DNA from: Xanthomonas populi
Lineage (GTDB): Bacteria > Pseudomonadota > Gammaproteobacteria > Xanthomonadales > Xanthomonadaceae
Direction: 5' to 3'
Length of the DNA stretch: 64,000 nucleotides
NCBI RefSeq assembly: GCF_002940065.1
Contig: NZ_MDEJ01000003.1
Span: 1-64,000 of the forward strand
This document shows positions 44,502-54,132 of the stretch, in pieces. The notes under the pieces are model-generated. The model made no database searches. It was not told the origin of the DNA and worked only from the letters and a program-made list of their open reading frames with translations. Position numbers and translations under genes: made by a program. Each line of letters begins with the position of its first letter. Position 1 is the first letter of the stretch.

Positions 44502-44743
44502 TAGCTCTCTCTCCAAGTGATCTTGGGTATTGCCAGGGGTTGTTTGCCTGTCGGGGGTTCCGAAAAAAGCGGATCCAAAACGTCAGGGTGAACCGATGGT
44601 ATATGCGTTGGGAGAAGAATTAAAGTCCCGTTAACAACAAAGAATGAGAACGTAAAATAGACAGTTTGACAGGCGGGCTGAACACAAAAACGCCACCGGA
44701 GGCTTCACGGCAGCGGATCTGTTAACCCTCTAAAATCAATTGG
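44502..44743. other. Upstream region of TonB receptor 2
   Basis: About 240 AT-richer bases between the receptor start and the stop of the outer-membrane-like gene, both on the minus strand. A promoter for the receptor probably lies here. There is no recognisable operator. Confidence 0.4.
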
Positions 44744-45613
44744 TTAGAGGTCTTGCTCGTATCTGACATACGGAATCGTACCGTCGCTGTTGCTTTCGTT
44801 GTCCGGAGCGAAGGGATTCTTGCCGCGGGAGATGACATTTTCCGCGCCAACTGTTAACTGGCCGCTCCAGGGGGTGCGCCAGGTCAGGCCGAGGCCCAAG
44901 CTTTCCCATTTTTCGGGCTGTCCGGGGACGTCAACGACGCGGCCGATGACGTTAGCGCTGAACGAGCCATAGCCGCCGCCGACGCTGAGGGTCTTGGTGT
45001 CCCACTGGTCGGCGATGGCCGGGGAGACGTCGGCCAGCGGCACCAGCCGCGCGCGGGCGTAGGTGCCGCCGATCGAGACGAAGCCTTCGCGACCGATGTT
45101 CTTCTGGCCGAACACGGTGAGGTCGTTCTGTTCGACGCTGGTCATCGGTGCCTTGCCGGCGCCGATCAACCAGGCTGGCAAGGTGTCGCGGCCGGTGCCG
45201 GCGGTGACGCCAGCGCGCGCGCTGGCGCGACTGAAGCCCAGTGTGGCCGAGACGCGGCGCGATGCAGCGGCGCTGTCGTCGTCTTCGTCGCCAATACCGG
45301 CAAGCAGGCAATGGCTGGCCAAACCGTTGATGTTGGTGCCGCGGCTGCTGTTGCAGATCAGGCCCAACGAGTCGCCTGAGGTCAGGCCGAAGGCCGCATC
45401 CAGGGAATTACGGCCGAAATGCCAGCGCGCGCCGGCCTTCTGCTCACCGGTTGGCTCAAGGTAGAGAAAGGCTTCCACCTTGCCGCTTCCCTTGTTCCAC
45501 ACTGGCAGGATCGTGCTCTCGTGCAACTGCTGGGATGCCGACTGCGCGTGCACACCCGCAGCTGCCGCAAGGGCAACCATCAAAGCGAGCGGAAGGCGCA
45601 ATAGATGTCGCAT
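44744..45613 (-). CDS. Exported, probable outer-membrane beta-barrel protein of unknown function
   Basis: A 289-residue protein with a signal peptide (LPLALMVALAAAAGVHA). The mature part has alternating hydrophobic/aromatic stretches (LSVGGGYGSFSANVIGRV, LGLGLTWRTPWSGQLTVGAE) typical of beta-strands, an acidic loop (GDEDDDS) and two cysteines that could pair (LICNSS, SHCLLAG). It ends in YVRYEQDL rather than a terminal aromatic residue, so it may be a small barrel with unusual ends or a periplasmic beta-protein. I do not recognise a named family. It stands alone between the receptor and hslO. Confidence 0.75.
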   Translation of the reverse strand: MRHLLRLPLALMVALAAAAGVHAQSASQQLHESTILPVWNKGSGKVEAFLYLEPTGEQKAGARWHFGRNSLDAAFGLTSGDSLGLICNSSRGTNINGLASHCLLAGIGDEDDDSAAASRRVSATLGFSRASARAGVTAGTGRDTLPAWLIGAGKAPMTSVEQNDLTVFGQKNIGREGFVSIGGTYARARLVPLADVSPAIADQWDTKTLSVGGGYGSFSANVIGRVVDVPGQPEKWESLGLGLTWRTPWSGQLTVGAENVISRGKNPFAPDNESNSDGTIPYVRYEQDL

Positions 45614-45733
45614 ACCAGAGTTCAGACCCAGGGGCAGTTGTTAAGTTCCCGAGAGCGGGCAACGAGAATGCTAGGGTTTTTATGATTACTTAACAAGTGG
45701 ACGCGTTCCCCCGAACGCGGCAGTCAAATCTTT

Positions 45734-46624
45734 CTACTGCAACCTTTCCGGCGCTTCCTGAGAGGGTTGCGCTGTGTTGAAAAGTATGTCAAGTGCGGTC
45801 AGCGGGAAGTGATACTCACTTCCGCAAAACTCGCAGCGCACCTCGACTTCGCCGGTCGCCTCCGCCGCTGCGCGGGCTTCTTCTTCGCCCAGGGACTGCA
45901 GCATCGAGGCGACCCGCTCGCGCGAGCAGTAGCAGCCGAAGCTGAGCGGTTTGCTGCCCAGCAGCTGTGGTTCCTCTTCGTGGAACAGGCGGTGCAGCAA
46001 GTCGTCGCTGGCCACCGACAGCAGTTCCGGGGCGCCCAGGGTGTCGAACAGGGCGCCGATGCGGGTCCAGCCGTCGCTATCGCCTTCGTCGCCGGGCAGC
46101 TTTTGCAGCAACAGGCCGGCCGCCTGTTCCGGGCCTGCGGTCAGCAGCAGGCGGGTTGGCAGCTGTTCGGATTGGTGGAAATAGGTTTCGAAAGCTTCGG
46201 CCAGATCCGGTGCCTGCATGCCGACCAGGCTCTGGTAGCGCTGCGGTTCGCGCGGGTCCAGGCCGGGGTTTTCGATGGTGACCGCCAGCAGGGCTGCATC
46301 GCCCAGTTCGCGCAGATCGGCGGGCGCATCGGCGCCGTCGGCCAGCTGCACGATGCCGCGCAAGGTGCCAGCCGCGGTGCACTCGGCGAACAAGGTACGC
46401 AGCGTTTGGTTGCCGCGCAATTGCACCGACAGGCGCCCGTCGACCTTGGTGTGGCCGGTGAACAATGCAGCGGCCACCGCCGCTTCGCCGAGTAGCTGGC
46501 GTGCGGCGGGCGGGTATGCGGCCGCACCCTGGATGTCGTGCCAGGCCTGGGTGAGGCGCACGTGGACACCGCGCACGCCGGCGGCAGGCAGCAGGAAACG
46601 GGAAAGCTGATCGTGATCGGTCAT
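45734..46624 (-). CDS. hslO: Redox-regulated chaperone Hsp33
   Basis: A 296-residue heat-shock chaperone activated by oxidation, protecting proteins under oxidative stress. The C-terminal zinc switch has all four cysteines: CYC in LSFGCYCSRERVASML and CEFC in VRCEFCGSEYHF. The N-terminal domain has AVAAALFTGHTKVDGRLSVQ and a region matching the family. The length is typical. It diverges from mtgA across 74 bases. Confidence 0.95.
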   Translation of the reverse strand: MTDHDQLSRFLLPAAGVRGVHVRLTQAWHDIQGAAAYPPAARQLLGEAAVAAALFTGHTKVDGRLSVQLRGNQTLRTLFAECTAAGTLRGIVQLADGADAPADLRELGDAALLAVTIENPGLDPREPQRYQSLVGMQAPDLAEAFETYFHQSEQLPTRLLLTAGPEQAAGLLLQKLPGDEGDSDGWTRIGALFDTLGAPELLSVASDDLLHRLFHEEEPQLLGSKPLSFGCYCSRERVASMLQSLGEEEARAAAEATGEVEVRCEFCGSEYHFPLTALDILFNTAQPSQEAPERLQ

Positions 46625-46698
46625 GGGAACATCGGACGTAAGGGACGCCGGTTACCGGATAATGCGGCAGGCATCGGGATGATAGGTCGTAGCAAACA

Positions 46699-47439
46699 AT
46701 GGGGATGGATGCATTGGATGGCAAGCAGATGACGCCACCACGGCGCGCATGGCGCTGGCTGCGCTGGTTGGTGGCGGCACCGCTGCTGTTCGCCGCCGCG
46801 AGCGTGTTGCAGGTGCTGGTACTGCGGGTGGTCGATCCGCCGATCAGCAGCATGATGGTAGGGCGCTATCTGGAGGCCTGGGGCGAGGGCGATTGGAATT
46901 TTTCGCTGCATCGGCAATGGCGGGACTACGACAAGATTGCCGCCAGCCTGCCGATTTCGCTGGTGGCTGCGGAGGATCAGCTATTTCCTGTGCATCACGG
47001 CTTCGATCTGCAGGCCATCGAGAACGCGCGCGATCACAATGCGCGCGGTGGGCGCGTGCGCGGTGCGAGCACCATCAGTCAGCAGGTCGCTAAGAATGTC
47101 TTCCTGTGGCAGGGCCGCAGTTGGGTGCGCAAAGGGTTAGAGGCCTGGTACACGGTTCTGATCGAGTTGTTGTGGCCGAAGCAGCGCATTCTGGAGATGT
47201 ATCTCAACGTGGCCGAATTCGGCGATGGAGTGTATGGCGCGCAAGCCGCTGCCCGGCAGTTCTGGGGCAAGGATGCGGCGGGGCTGTCGCCAACCGAATC
47301 GGCGCGTCTGGCGGCGGTGTTGCCTTCGCCACGGCGCTATGACGCACGCCGGCCTGTGGCCTATGTGCAGCGACGCACTGCGTGGATTCAGCGGCAGGCG
47401 CGCCAGTTGGGTGGCGCTGCGTATCTGCAGGCACCTTGA
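46699..47439 (+). CDS. mtgA: Monofunctional peptidoglycan transglycosylase
   Basis: A 246-residue GT51 enzyme that polymerises lipid II into glycan strands. It has one N-terminal membrane anchor (about 17-45), the catalytic motif [15 protein letters not shown] (Glu in AAEDQ), [20 protein letters not shown], and [20 protein letters not shown] with the second catalytic Glu region. There is no transpeptidase domain, as for MtgA. The start is ambiguous (46699, 46705 or 46729). The next gene begins two bases after the stop. Confidence 0.95.
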   Translation: MGMDALDGKQMTPPRRAWRWLRWLVAAPLLFAAASVLQVLVLRVVDPPISSMMVGRYLEAWGEGDWNFSLHRQWRDYDKIAASLPISLVAAEDQLFPVHHGFDLQAIENARDHNARGGRVRGASTISQQVAKNVFLWQGRSWVRKGLEAWYTVLIELLWPKQRILEMYLNVAEFGDGVYGAQAAARQFWGKDAAGLSPTESARLAAVLPSPRRYDARRPVAYVQRRTAWIQRQARQLGGAAYLQAP

Positions 47440-47441
47440 GC

Positions 47442-48491
47442 GTGAGCCCGTCGTTCGAAACAGCGCAGTTGCCCGCCGCATCAGAGCGCCTCACGGTGGT
47501 GATTGCGGCCTATAACGAAGAAACCAGCATTCCGCTGTTGCACCCGCGCCTGTGCGCTGTATTGGCGGGATTGAGCGGATTACAGACGCAGGTACTGTAT
47601 GTCGACGATGGCAGTAGCGATGGCACCTGGAATGTATTGCAGGCACTTGCCGAGGCCGATGCGCAGGTGAGCGCTGTGCGGCTGTCCCGCAATTTCGGCA
47701 AGGAAGTGGCCATTTCCGCAGGGCTGGATCATGTCTTGCCCGGCGCGGTGGTGCTGCTCGATGCCGATGGGCAAGATCCGCCAGAACTGATTCCGGAGTT
47801 CGTTGCGCTGTGGCGCGCCGGCTACGACAACATCTTCGGTACGCGGATTTTTCGCGAGGGCGAGAGCTGGTTGAAGCGCAGTGCGGCGCACGCGTTCTAT
47901 CGGGTGATCCGGCAGTTGTCGCGCACGCCGATTCCGGCCGATACCGGGGATTTCCGGCTATTGTCGCCGCGTGTGGTGCAGGCCTTGCAGCAGTTGCGCG
48001 AGCGCCACCGTTTTATGAAAGGCCTGTTTGGCTGGGTCGGGTTTCGTCAGGTGGCATTGCCGTACCGGCGTGCGCCGCGGCTGTCGGGGCGCAGCAAATT
48101 CACGGTGTGGCGGTTGTGGAATTTCGCGCTGGATGGCATCACCAGTTTTTCCACGGTGCCGCTGCGCGCGGCAACCTATCTGGGCTTGCTGACCGCGTTG
48201 GTGGCGTTTCTGTTCGGTGGCTGGGTGGTGATCAAGGCGGCGCTGTTGGGCGACCCGGTGGCCGGTTGGCCGACCATGATGTCGGTGATTTTGTTCCTGG
48301 GCGGTATTCAGCTGATTGCGCTGGGCCTGATCGGCGAATACCTGGGCCGGCTGTATGACGAGGCCAAGCAGCGCCCGCTGTACCTGGTCGATACCCACTG
48401 CGGCGCGGTGGGAGTAGTCTGCGATCACCAGACCAAGCGCGGAGCGGGCCATGCAGACCGTACGACAGCTGTTGGGGACCAAACAGGTTGA
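47442..48491 (+). CDS. Family 2 glycosyltransferase (GtrB/DPM1-like)
   Basis: A 349-residue membrane glycosyltransferase that would attach a sugar to undecaprenyl phosphate. The start is GTG 47442, two bases after mtgA. The GT-A domain has VVIAAYNEETSIPLL, the VLYVDDGSSDGTW nucleotide site and VVLLDADGQDPPELIP, with the catalytic ADTGDFRLLS. Two C-terminal membrane helices follow (LGLLTALVAFLFGGWVVIKA, MMSVILFLGGIQLIALGLIG). The tail beyond about 325 (from LYLVDTHCG) overlaps the following CBS gene by 41 bases and may be of reduced importance. The sugar and acceptor are unknown; no flippase or third gtr gene is adjacent. Confidence 0.9.
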   Translation: MSPSFETAQLPAASERLTVVIAAYNEETSIPLLHPRLCAVLAGLSGLQTQVLYVDDGSSDGTWNVLQALAEADAQVSAVRLSRNFGKEVAISAGLDHVLPGAVVLLDADGQDPPELIPEFVALWRAGYDNIFGTRIFREGESWLKRSAAHAFYRVIRQLSRTPIPADTGDFRLLSPRVVQALQQLRERHRFMKGLFGWVGFRQVALPYRRAPRLSGRSKFTVWRLWNFALDGITSFSTVPLRAATYLGLLTALVAFLFGGWVVIKAALLGDPVAGWPTMMSVILFLGGIQLIALGLIGEYLGRLYDEAKQRPLYLVDTHCGAVGVVCDHQTKRGAGHADRTTAVGDQTG

Positions 48492-48879
48492 GGTATTTGC
48501 CGTTGCGGCCGACGCCGCAGTGATCGAGGCGATCCGCCTGATGGCCGAGAAGGGCATCGGTGCGGTGTTGGTGATGGACGGGCCGCATCTGGTCGGCATC
48601 GTCTCCGAGCGCGATTACGCGCGCAAAGTGGTGCTGCGCGATCGCGCCTCTTCGACCACCAGCGTCGCCGAGATCATGAGCGCCGAGGTGGTGACGGTGT
48701 CGCCATCGGACACGGTGGAGCGCTGCATGCAGTTGATGACCGATGGACGCTTCCGGCATCTGCCGGTGATGGAAAACGGCCGCGTGCAAGGGGTGATTTC
48801 CATCGGCGATCTGATCAAGGCGGTGATCAAGAACCAACAGCGCGATATTGATCAGTTGCAGCGCTATATCGCCAGCTAA
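48451..48879 (+). CDS. Two-CBS-domain protein
   Basis: A 142-residue protein consisting only of a CBS pair: AVIEAIRLMAEKGIGAVLVM with GIVSERDYARKVVL, and TVERCMQLMTDGRFRHLPVM with GVISIGDLIKAVI. Such proteins bind adenine nucleotides and regulate partners. The start is ATG 48451, inside the end of the glycosyltransferase gene in another frame. The partner is unknown. Confidence 0.92.
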   Translation: MQTVRQLLGTKQVEVFAVAADAAVIEAIRLMAEKGIGAVLVMDGPHLVGIVSERDYARKVVLRDRASSTTSVAEIMSAEVVTVSPSDTVERCMQLMTDGRFRHLPVMENGRVQGVISIGDLIKAVIKNQQRDIDQLQRYIAS

Positions 48880-48948
48880 AGCCGCATTAGTAACTCGGCA
48901 GGCGTGATGTTCTCAACGGTTTCTGCCGGGGAAATATCCAAGCCGAGT

Positions 48949-50550
48949 TTATCCCACACATTGCGCAAAAAGATCGCGCTCGCGGGCATAGATGCTGGTC
49001 TTGACTTGCATCAAACCCAGGATCGAAGGAAACAAGGCATCGTGATCGGTGTACTGTCCGGCGCGGTGGCGCAGGCAGGTTTCATCCAGACCGCGATCGC
49101 GCGCGAACTCCTGCGAGAACCACATCACCATCGGCACATGGGTCTGCTCTTTCGGTGCGATTGCATAGGGCACGCCATGCAGATAAAGGCCTTTTTCGCC
49201 CAGCGATTCGCCGTGATCGGAGACATAGATCATCGCAGTGTCGTAATCCTGCAAGCCGCGTAACGTGTGGATCGCCTGGTTGATAAAGTGGTCGGTATAG
49301 CCGATGGAATTGTCGTAGGCGTTGACGATGTACTGGCGGCTGCAGCTGCCAAGATCGGCGGTTTTACAAATCGGTCTGAAGCGTTCGAAATGCGCCGGAT
49401 AGCGTTCGAAGTAACTTGGTCCGTGGCTGCCCAGCTGGTGCAGCACCACCACGCGATCTCCTGGCTTGGCGCGTACCTGCGCGGCCAGATCGCTGAGTAG
49501 TATCTCGTCTGTGCAGCGGCCATCGGCACATAATCCAGGTGTGGTGGCATCGTCCAGTTTCTGAATCTCCAGACCATCGCATACGCCCTTGCAGCCTGAC
49601 TGATTATCGCGCCACAGCGTAGAAATGCCAGCGTGATCGAGCACGTGCAGCAGCGATTGATGGCTGCGGATCATGTCTTCGTTGTAATCGCGTCGGCCAT
49701 AGGGCGAGAACATGCAGGGCACCGAGACTTCGGTGCTGGTACTGCACGAATGCATGTCCGGGAAGTTGATCACCCCGGCCTGCGCCAACTCGGGTGTGGT
49801 CTGGCGTGCATAGCCGTTGAGTCCCCAGTTCTGTGCGCGCGCGGTTTCGCCCAGTACCACCAGCAGCAGGCGCGGGCGGCTGTCGGCAGCGCGTAGCATG
49901 GTCATTGCATCGTGTTCGATCGGTTGCTTGGGCGCGTGATTGATTGGAGAATAGGATTTTAAATTCTGTCGCAACGCAACGATGTAGTTAATCGGCGTGG
50001 CCAAATAACGCACCTCGCGGTGATTGCGCATCAACGCGGAAACATCCTTGAACGACAGCATGGTGCCGGCCGCACCAACCACTGCCACGATGATCAGAAA
50101 GCCTGCGCGAATCGCCAACGACTTGCCGATGCTGCGTGCGCGCAAGCGTGTGCGCCATAACAAGGTCGTCGGGATCAGGAAGTAACACACGAGCGGTAAA
50201 ATCAACCCAGGCGTCAGCAGTTCACGGGATTCCTTGTGGTCGGTATGCAGCACATTGCGCAGCATGTCTGCATCGAGATAAACGTTGTAGCTGTCCATGT
50301 AATGCGCAGCCAACGCGGTAGTGAACAGCAGCGCCGTCAGTAGCGGTTTCGCATTCCAACGCCAGACCAGCAGGCCCAACAACAAGGCATGCACGGCCAG
50401 CAGCAGCGCCATCAACGAGATGGCAAATCCAATGCTGCCTGGATGCGTCGCCATGGAGGTACGCCAGAACAACTGATTGCACACCAGTGCGAAAAACAGG
50501 CTCGACAGCAGCACCAGCGTCTCGGTCGACACGGTCGGCCGCGTACTCAT
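48949..50550 (-). CDS. eptA: Lipid A phosphoethanolamine transferase (EptA/MCR-like)
   Basis: A 533-residue inner-membrane enzyme. Five N-terminal helices occupy about 1-170 (for example LLSSLFFALVCNQLFW, LTALLFTTALAAHYMDSYNV). The periplasmic sulfatase-like domain has the family motifs VVLGETARAQNWGLNGYARQ, SCSTSTEVSVPCMFSP (the acceptor Thr in TSTEVS) and IYVSDHGESLGEKGLYLHG, and keeps several cysteines for disulfides. It transfers phosphoethanolamine to lipid A, weakening binding of cationic peptides. The start is ATG 50550, downstream of a longer frame. It is last of an operon with a PAP2 phosphatase and an ArnT-like gene, divergent from a two-component system. Confidence 0.92.
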   Translation of the reverse strand: MSTRPTVSTETLVLLSSLFFALVCNQLFWRTSMATHPGSIGFAISLMALLLAVHALLLGLLVWRWNAKPLLTALLFTTALAAHYMDSYNVYLDADMLRNVLHTDHKESRELLTPGLILPLVCYFLIPTTLLWRTRLRARSIGKSLAIRAGFLIIVAVVGAAGTMLSFKDVSALMRNHREVRYLATPINYIVALRQNLKSYSPINHAPKQPIEHDAMTMLRAADSRPRLLLVVLGETARAQNWGLNGYARQTTPELAQAGVINFPDMHSCSTSTEVSVPCMFSPYGRRDYNEDMIRSHQSLLHVLDHAGISTLWRDNQSGCKGVCDGLEIQKLDDATTPGLCADGRCTDEILLSDLAAQVRAKPGDRVVVLHQLGSHGPSYFERYPAHFERFRPICKTADLGSCSRQYIVNAYDNSIGYTDHFINQAIHTLRGLQDYDTAMIYVSDHGESLGEKGLYLHGVPYAIAPKEQTHVPMVMWFSQEFARDRGLDETCLRHRAGQYTDHDALFPSILGLMQVKTSIYARERDLFAQCVG

Positions 50551-50599
50551 GTCAGCGCACGCGGGCGAGCTTGCCCGTGCGGTTCCAGTAACCAGGTGC

Positions 50600-51364
50600 T
50601 CATGCTGCATCCCCCGATGACGACATCAAACCACGCGCGCGATACGTTCGATTCATCATCACGCAGTATAGTGCAAGTGCGCTCACCCAACACACCGCCA
50701 ACGACCACAGGTCGTGCGATAGAAAATGCGCGCCGCGCAGTTGTTGTGCAATGCCGAAAATGAGACCTGCAGCTAGACCTGCGAACAAACCCGTAAAGCG
50801 CCATGCAGGACGTAGAGACAGCGCACAGAAATACAGCGCCAACCACGCATAACCGGCGCTTGCGTGGCCAGCAGGAAAACAACCGGACGCAGCAATGCCA
50901 TGGCGCGATTCAAACAGACCGATCATCGGCTGCGTGCCGCCATAACGGCTCAAATCCCAGGGGCAATCCATCGCTGTCCACGACTTGAGTAGCGACACCA
51001 GCGAGGTCGACACTGCGATCGATGCGGCTAGATATGTCAGCGGCCAACGCATTGCATGCAGACGCTGAGTGCACCAAGCGACCACAGCCATCAGCAACAC
51101 GCCAACACCTGCAGTTGTGCTCAACCATTTGCCGGCGCGATGCACAACACCACTGGTGAACCAATTCTCCTTGAGCAACCAGTGCCCGCCTTCTAGGCGA
51201 TACAGGGTATCGGCAATCCACTGATCGCCGCCGGCACCCATCAGCAATGCACTGGCCAGCAACGCACATGCCAGCGGCAACCATAAATGCCGAACGAAGA
51301 AAGCGGTTTGTAGTGCGTTAGAAGAGCGCGCTACTACAGGCGCGTATATGGGAAGCATCGTCAT
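50600..51364 (-). CDS. PAP2-family membrane phosphatase (lipid phosphatase type)
   Basis: A 254-residue protein with about six membrane helices. The PAP2 motifs are LLKSWTAMDCPWDLSRYGG (motif 1), CFPAGHASAGYAW (motif 2) and LRGAHFLSHDLWSLAVCW (motif 3, catalytic His). Related enzymes remove or move phosphate groups on lipid A (LpxE, LpxT) or undecaprenyl pyrophosphate. Between an ArnT-like transferase and EptA, a lipid A phosphatase role that frees a site for phosphoethanolamine is attractive but inferred. Confidence 0.88.
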   Translation of the reverse strand: MTMLPIYAPVVARSSNALQTAFFVRHLWLPLACALLASALLMGAGGDQWIADTLYRLEGGHWLLKENWFTSGVVHRAGKWLSTTAGVGVLLMAVVAWCTQRLHAMRWPLTYLAASIAVSTSLVSLLKSWTAMDCPWDLSRYGGTQPMIGLFESRHGIAASGCFPAGHASAGYAWLALYFCALSLRPAWRFTGLFAGLAAGLIFGIAQQLRGAHFLSHDLWSLAVCWVSALALYCVMMNRTYRARGLMSSSGDAA

Positions 51365-51464
51365 CGAAACATCTGCCGGGCGGTTATAGCCGGCATCTTC
51401 GAAAGCCGCATGTCGGAAAGTGGTCGGACCAGAGTTGCGTAAACGTTAATGCATACCAGGTATG

Positions 51465-53198
51465 TCAATCTGCGCTAGAGTCCACACTTGTCTGTTCAGC
51501 TGCCGACGTCGCAGAGACGCAACCTTTATGCCACGCCGTCCCAGGCAGCAACTGCCATTGATTGCGATTGGATTCGCCGATATCGATGCGTTGCGCCGGG
51601 TCGATACATGCCGGTACAGCCTGCTTGAGGACGAATAACCAACGTTTCTCCGGCGCGTGTGCAAGCCACGGACCGGCTTTCTCCCATTGCTGTTGCCAAG
51701 GCGTTTTGAAGCCGAAGTCGGTGACCGGGCGGTCCGCTTGCAGCATGTTCTGCTCGCGCCAGGCCAGCATGCCGATCTCGGCATCCGGGCCGATGCGCTG
51801 ACCGACACGCTGCATCAAGCGCGCGGCCGAGCTGTACGGATCCAGTGCGGGCATCAAGGCCAGTCCATAAACCATCCACAGCGCGGCAGTTGTCACGATC
51901 ACCGCGGTGCCGGCGCGTTTGCCACTCGACCACGCGATCGCTACCAGGCCGACCACACCTAGACCGATCAAACAGATACCCACCGATTGCATCGAGGCCA
52001 ACTCCATCCCGCGCTTCAACGCGGTGTTCTCCGCCCAGTGCAGATGCAGTGCGATCCCGCTACCCAATGCCAATGCGGCCACCGCAAGCAGCACTACATA
52101 GCCCGTCAACACAATGCGGATACCACGACGGCGCAGCAGCCCTGCCAATAGCGGCGCGGCAGCAATACACAAGGCCGGCAGCATCGGAAAGATGTACACC
52201 TCGCGCTTGCCCGGGCTGGCGCTGAAAAACACCAGCACCAACACGCTCCAGGCAAGCAGCAACACATAGCGCGGATCGCCGCGTCGCAGCCGTCGCCACC
52301 ACGCCGGCAGCAACCAGGGCAACAACAGGCAGCCGGGCAACCACAGCGTGGCGATCACCTGCAGGTAGTACCAGGCCGGCTTCACGTGATGCCAGGCATG
52401 CGCGTAACGGGTACCGGTCTGCTTGAACAACAACTCGTGCGCGTACGCATGCAGCTGCGGGTCGTTGCTCTGCCATAACGCAATGCCAAGCGGCCCCAGC
52501 CATACGGCAGTCCCGGCCAGAAACGCCGGCAACACCAGCAACCAGGCGCGCCCTGCCTGTGCGCGTGCATGTAGCACACTCCAGTGACTGCGCGGCAGCG
52601 CCATCCACGGCAGTAACAGCAGCAGGGGCAGGAATCCCACACCCTTGGTCACTGTCCCCACGCCGGCCGCGAACAATCCCAGCGTCCATGCGCGCCAGTC
52701 CGGCCCGCGCAGCAGATGCCGCAGCAGCCCCCACAATGACAGCGTGCTCAGCGCCACCAGCACCATGTCGATCTGCGCACGCTTGGCCATCAGGCCGAAC
52801 TGCAGTACCGCAAACAACGCCATCACCGCATAGACCGCCACGCGCCGATTCCACAACCGCCGCGTCAGGTCCCAGGTCAGCCACAGCGTGGCCAGTGCGG
52901 CCAGCAGCGAAGGTAGTAAAAACGCGACAGGCCAGTGCGGCACCAGCTGATAACTGGCCGCCTGCAACCACATGAACACCGGTGGTTTTTCGGCATACAG
53001 CCCGCTACCGCGATGCGGCAGCAGCCACTGACCTGTCTCGACCATGCTGCGCGCGGCCAGCACAAAGCGCGGCTCGTCCGGTGGATTGGGCTGGCGCAGG
53101 CCCAGGCCGGCCAGCAAGCTGACAACGATAAGCACCAGCGCAGCGCGCAGCATGCGCTGACGGGACACAGCGGCAGAGATGGCAGGCGACACGCACAC
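51465..53198 (-). CDS. ArnT-like (GT83/PMT family) membrane glycosyltransferase
   Basis: A 577-residue polytopic protein. The N-terminal loop has NPPDEPRFVLAARSM with the catalytic Asp-Glu and GSGLYAEKPPVFMWLQA, typical of ArnT/GT83 enzymes; many helices follow, then a soluble C-terminal domain of about 120 residues. Such enzymes transfer a lipid-linked sugar to lipid A or to another envelope acceptor. No aminoarabinose synthesis genes are near, so the donor is unknown. The start is GTG 53198 with GGAG close by; a methionine at 53153 is possible. First gene of the operon; a two-component system diverges from it. Confidence 0.87.
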   Translation of the reverse strand: MCVSPAISAAVSRQRMLRAALVLIVVSLLAGLGLRQPNPPDEPRFVLAARSMVETGQWLLPHRGSGLYAEKPPVFMWLQAASYQLVPHWPVAFLLPSLLAALATLWLTWDLTRRLWNRRVAVYAVMALFAVLQFGLMAKRAQIDMVLVALSTLSLWGLLRHLLRGPDWRAWTLGLFAAGVGTVTKGVGFLPLLLLLPWMALPRSHWSVLHARAQAGRAWLLVLPAFLAGTAVWLGPLGIALWQSNDPQLHAYAHELLFKQTGTRYAHAWHHVKPAWYYLQVIATLWLPGCLLLPWLLPAWWRRLRRGDPRYVLLLAWSVLVLVFFSASPGKREVYIFPMLPALCIAAAPLLAGLLRRRGIRIVLTGYVVLLAVAALALGSGIALHLHWAENTALKRGMELASMQSVGICLIGLGVVGLVAIAWSSGKRAGTAVIVTTAALWMVYGLALMPALDPYSSAARLMQRVGQRIGPDAEIGMLAWREQNMLQADRPVTDFGFKTPWQQQWEKAGPWLAHAPEKRWLFVLKQAVPACIDPAQRIDIGESNRNQWQLLPGTAWHKGCVSATSAAEQTSVDSSAD

Positions 53199-53415
53199 GC
53201 TCCATTTAAAGAGGGCGACACACTATCTGGCAAGCAGGTCGGAATTCTGTCGGAGTCAAGATGGCTGAATGGCTCATCGCGCGTCAGCGATGTCATCGCT
53301 GCTCGCATGTCTTCGGCGCGAACAATTGGAAGGCGCCGGTGATAACGGTCGCGTTTTGCCAGGCTCGGTTAGGATGCGCAAATCGTCCCTTCCGGGCCGC
53401 TCTGGAAACTCGCTC
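53199..53415. promoter_or_regulatory. Divergent promoter region with 11-bp-spaced direct repeat
   Basis: A 217-base gap between the ArnT-like gene and the response regulator. GTCGGA occurs at 53238 and again 11 bases later at 53249 (GTCGGAATTCTGTCGGAGTC), the spacing of OmpR-family binding sites. It is a candidate site for the adjacent regulator. Confidence 0.4.
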
Positions 53416-54132
53416 ATGCGGCTGCTGGTCATCGAAGACAACCGCAACATGGTTGCCAATCTGTTCGAGTATTTCGAAGCGCGCGGGCACACCCTGGACG
53501 CCGCGCCCGATGGCATCACCGGTCTGCATCTGGCCACCACCCAACACTACGATGTGTTGGTGCTGGACTGGATGATGCCGCGCATGGAAGGCCCGGACGT
53601 GCTGCGCCGCCTGCGCGAGCAGCATCAGTCCGAGTTGCCGGTGATCATGCTCACCGCGCGCGACGAACTGCCCGACAAGATCGCCGGCTTCCGCGCCGGA
53701 GCCGACGACTATCTGACCAAGCCGTTCGCACTGCCCGAACTCGAAGTCCGCATCGAAGCCTTGCTTGCGCGTGCGCACGGCCGCCGTCGCGGCAAGTTGC
53801 TGCAGGTGGCCGACCTGCGCCTGGATCTGTCCACGCTGGAAGCTACGCGCGCCGGTCAGGTGCTGCATCTGTATCCGGCCTGCCGCAAATTGCTGGAAGT
53901 GCTGATGCAGGCCAGCCCTGCCGCCGTCACCCGGCAACGCCTGGAGCAATCGCTGTGGGCCGACGACCCGCCCGATGGCGACATGCTGCGCTCGCATATC
54001 TACGAATTGCGTCGTAGCGTGGATGGCCCGTTCGCGCAGAAGTTGATCCATACCTTGCCGCGGCTCGGCTATCGGCTGGCCGTGCTGGATGTCGCCAGTG
54101 GGCTTGCAACAGGCGAATGCGCCGATGGCTAA
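53416..54132 (+). CDS. OmpR-family response regulator
   Basis: A 238-residue protein. The receiver domain has LLVIEDNRNMVANL, the phospho-acceptor Asp51 in VLVLDWMMPRMEG, and the switch Lys in DDYLTKPFALPELEVR; the C-terminal winged helix has LYPACRKLLEVLMQASP and SHIYELRRSVDGP. ATG 53416 is chosen because the receiver domain starts there. The stop overlaps the kinase ATG by eight bases. It probably controls the divergent lipid A operon, as PmrA does elsewhere; the target is inferred. Confidence 0.94.
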   Translation: MRLLVIEDNRNMVANLFEYFEARGHTLDAAPDGITGLHLATTQHYDVLVLDWMMPRMEGPDVLRRLREQHQSELPVIMLTARDELPDKIAGFRAGADDYLTKPFALPELEVRIEALLARAHGRRRGKLLQVADLRLDLSTLEATRAGQVLHLYPACRKLLEVLMQASPAAVTRQRLEQSLWADDPPDGDMLRSHIYELRRSVDGPFAQKLIHTLPRLGYRLAVLDVASGLATGECADG

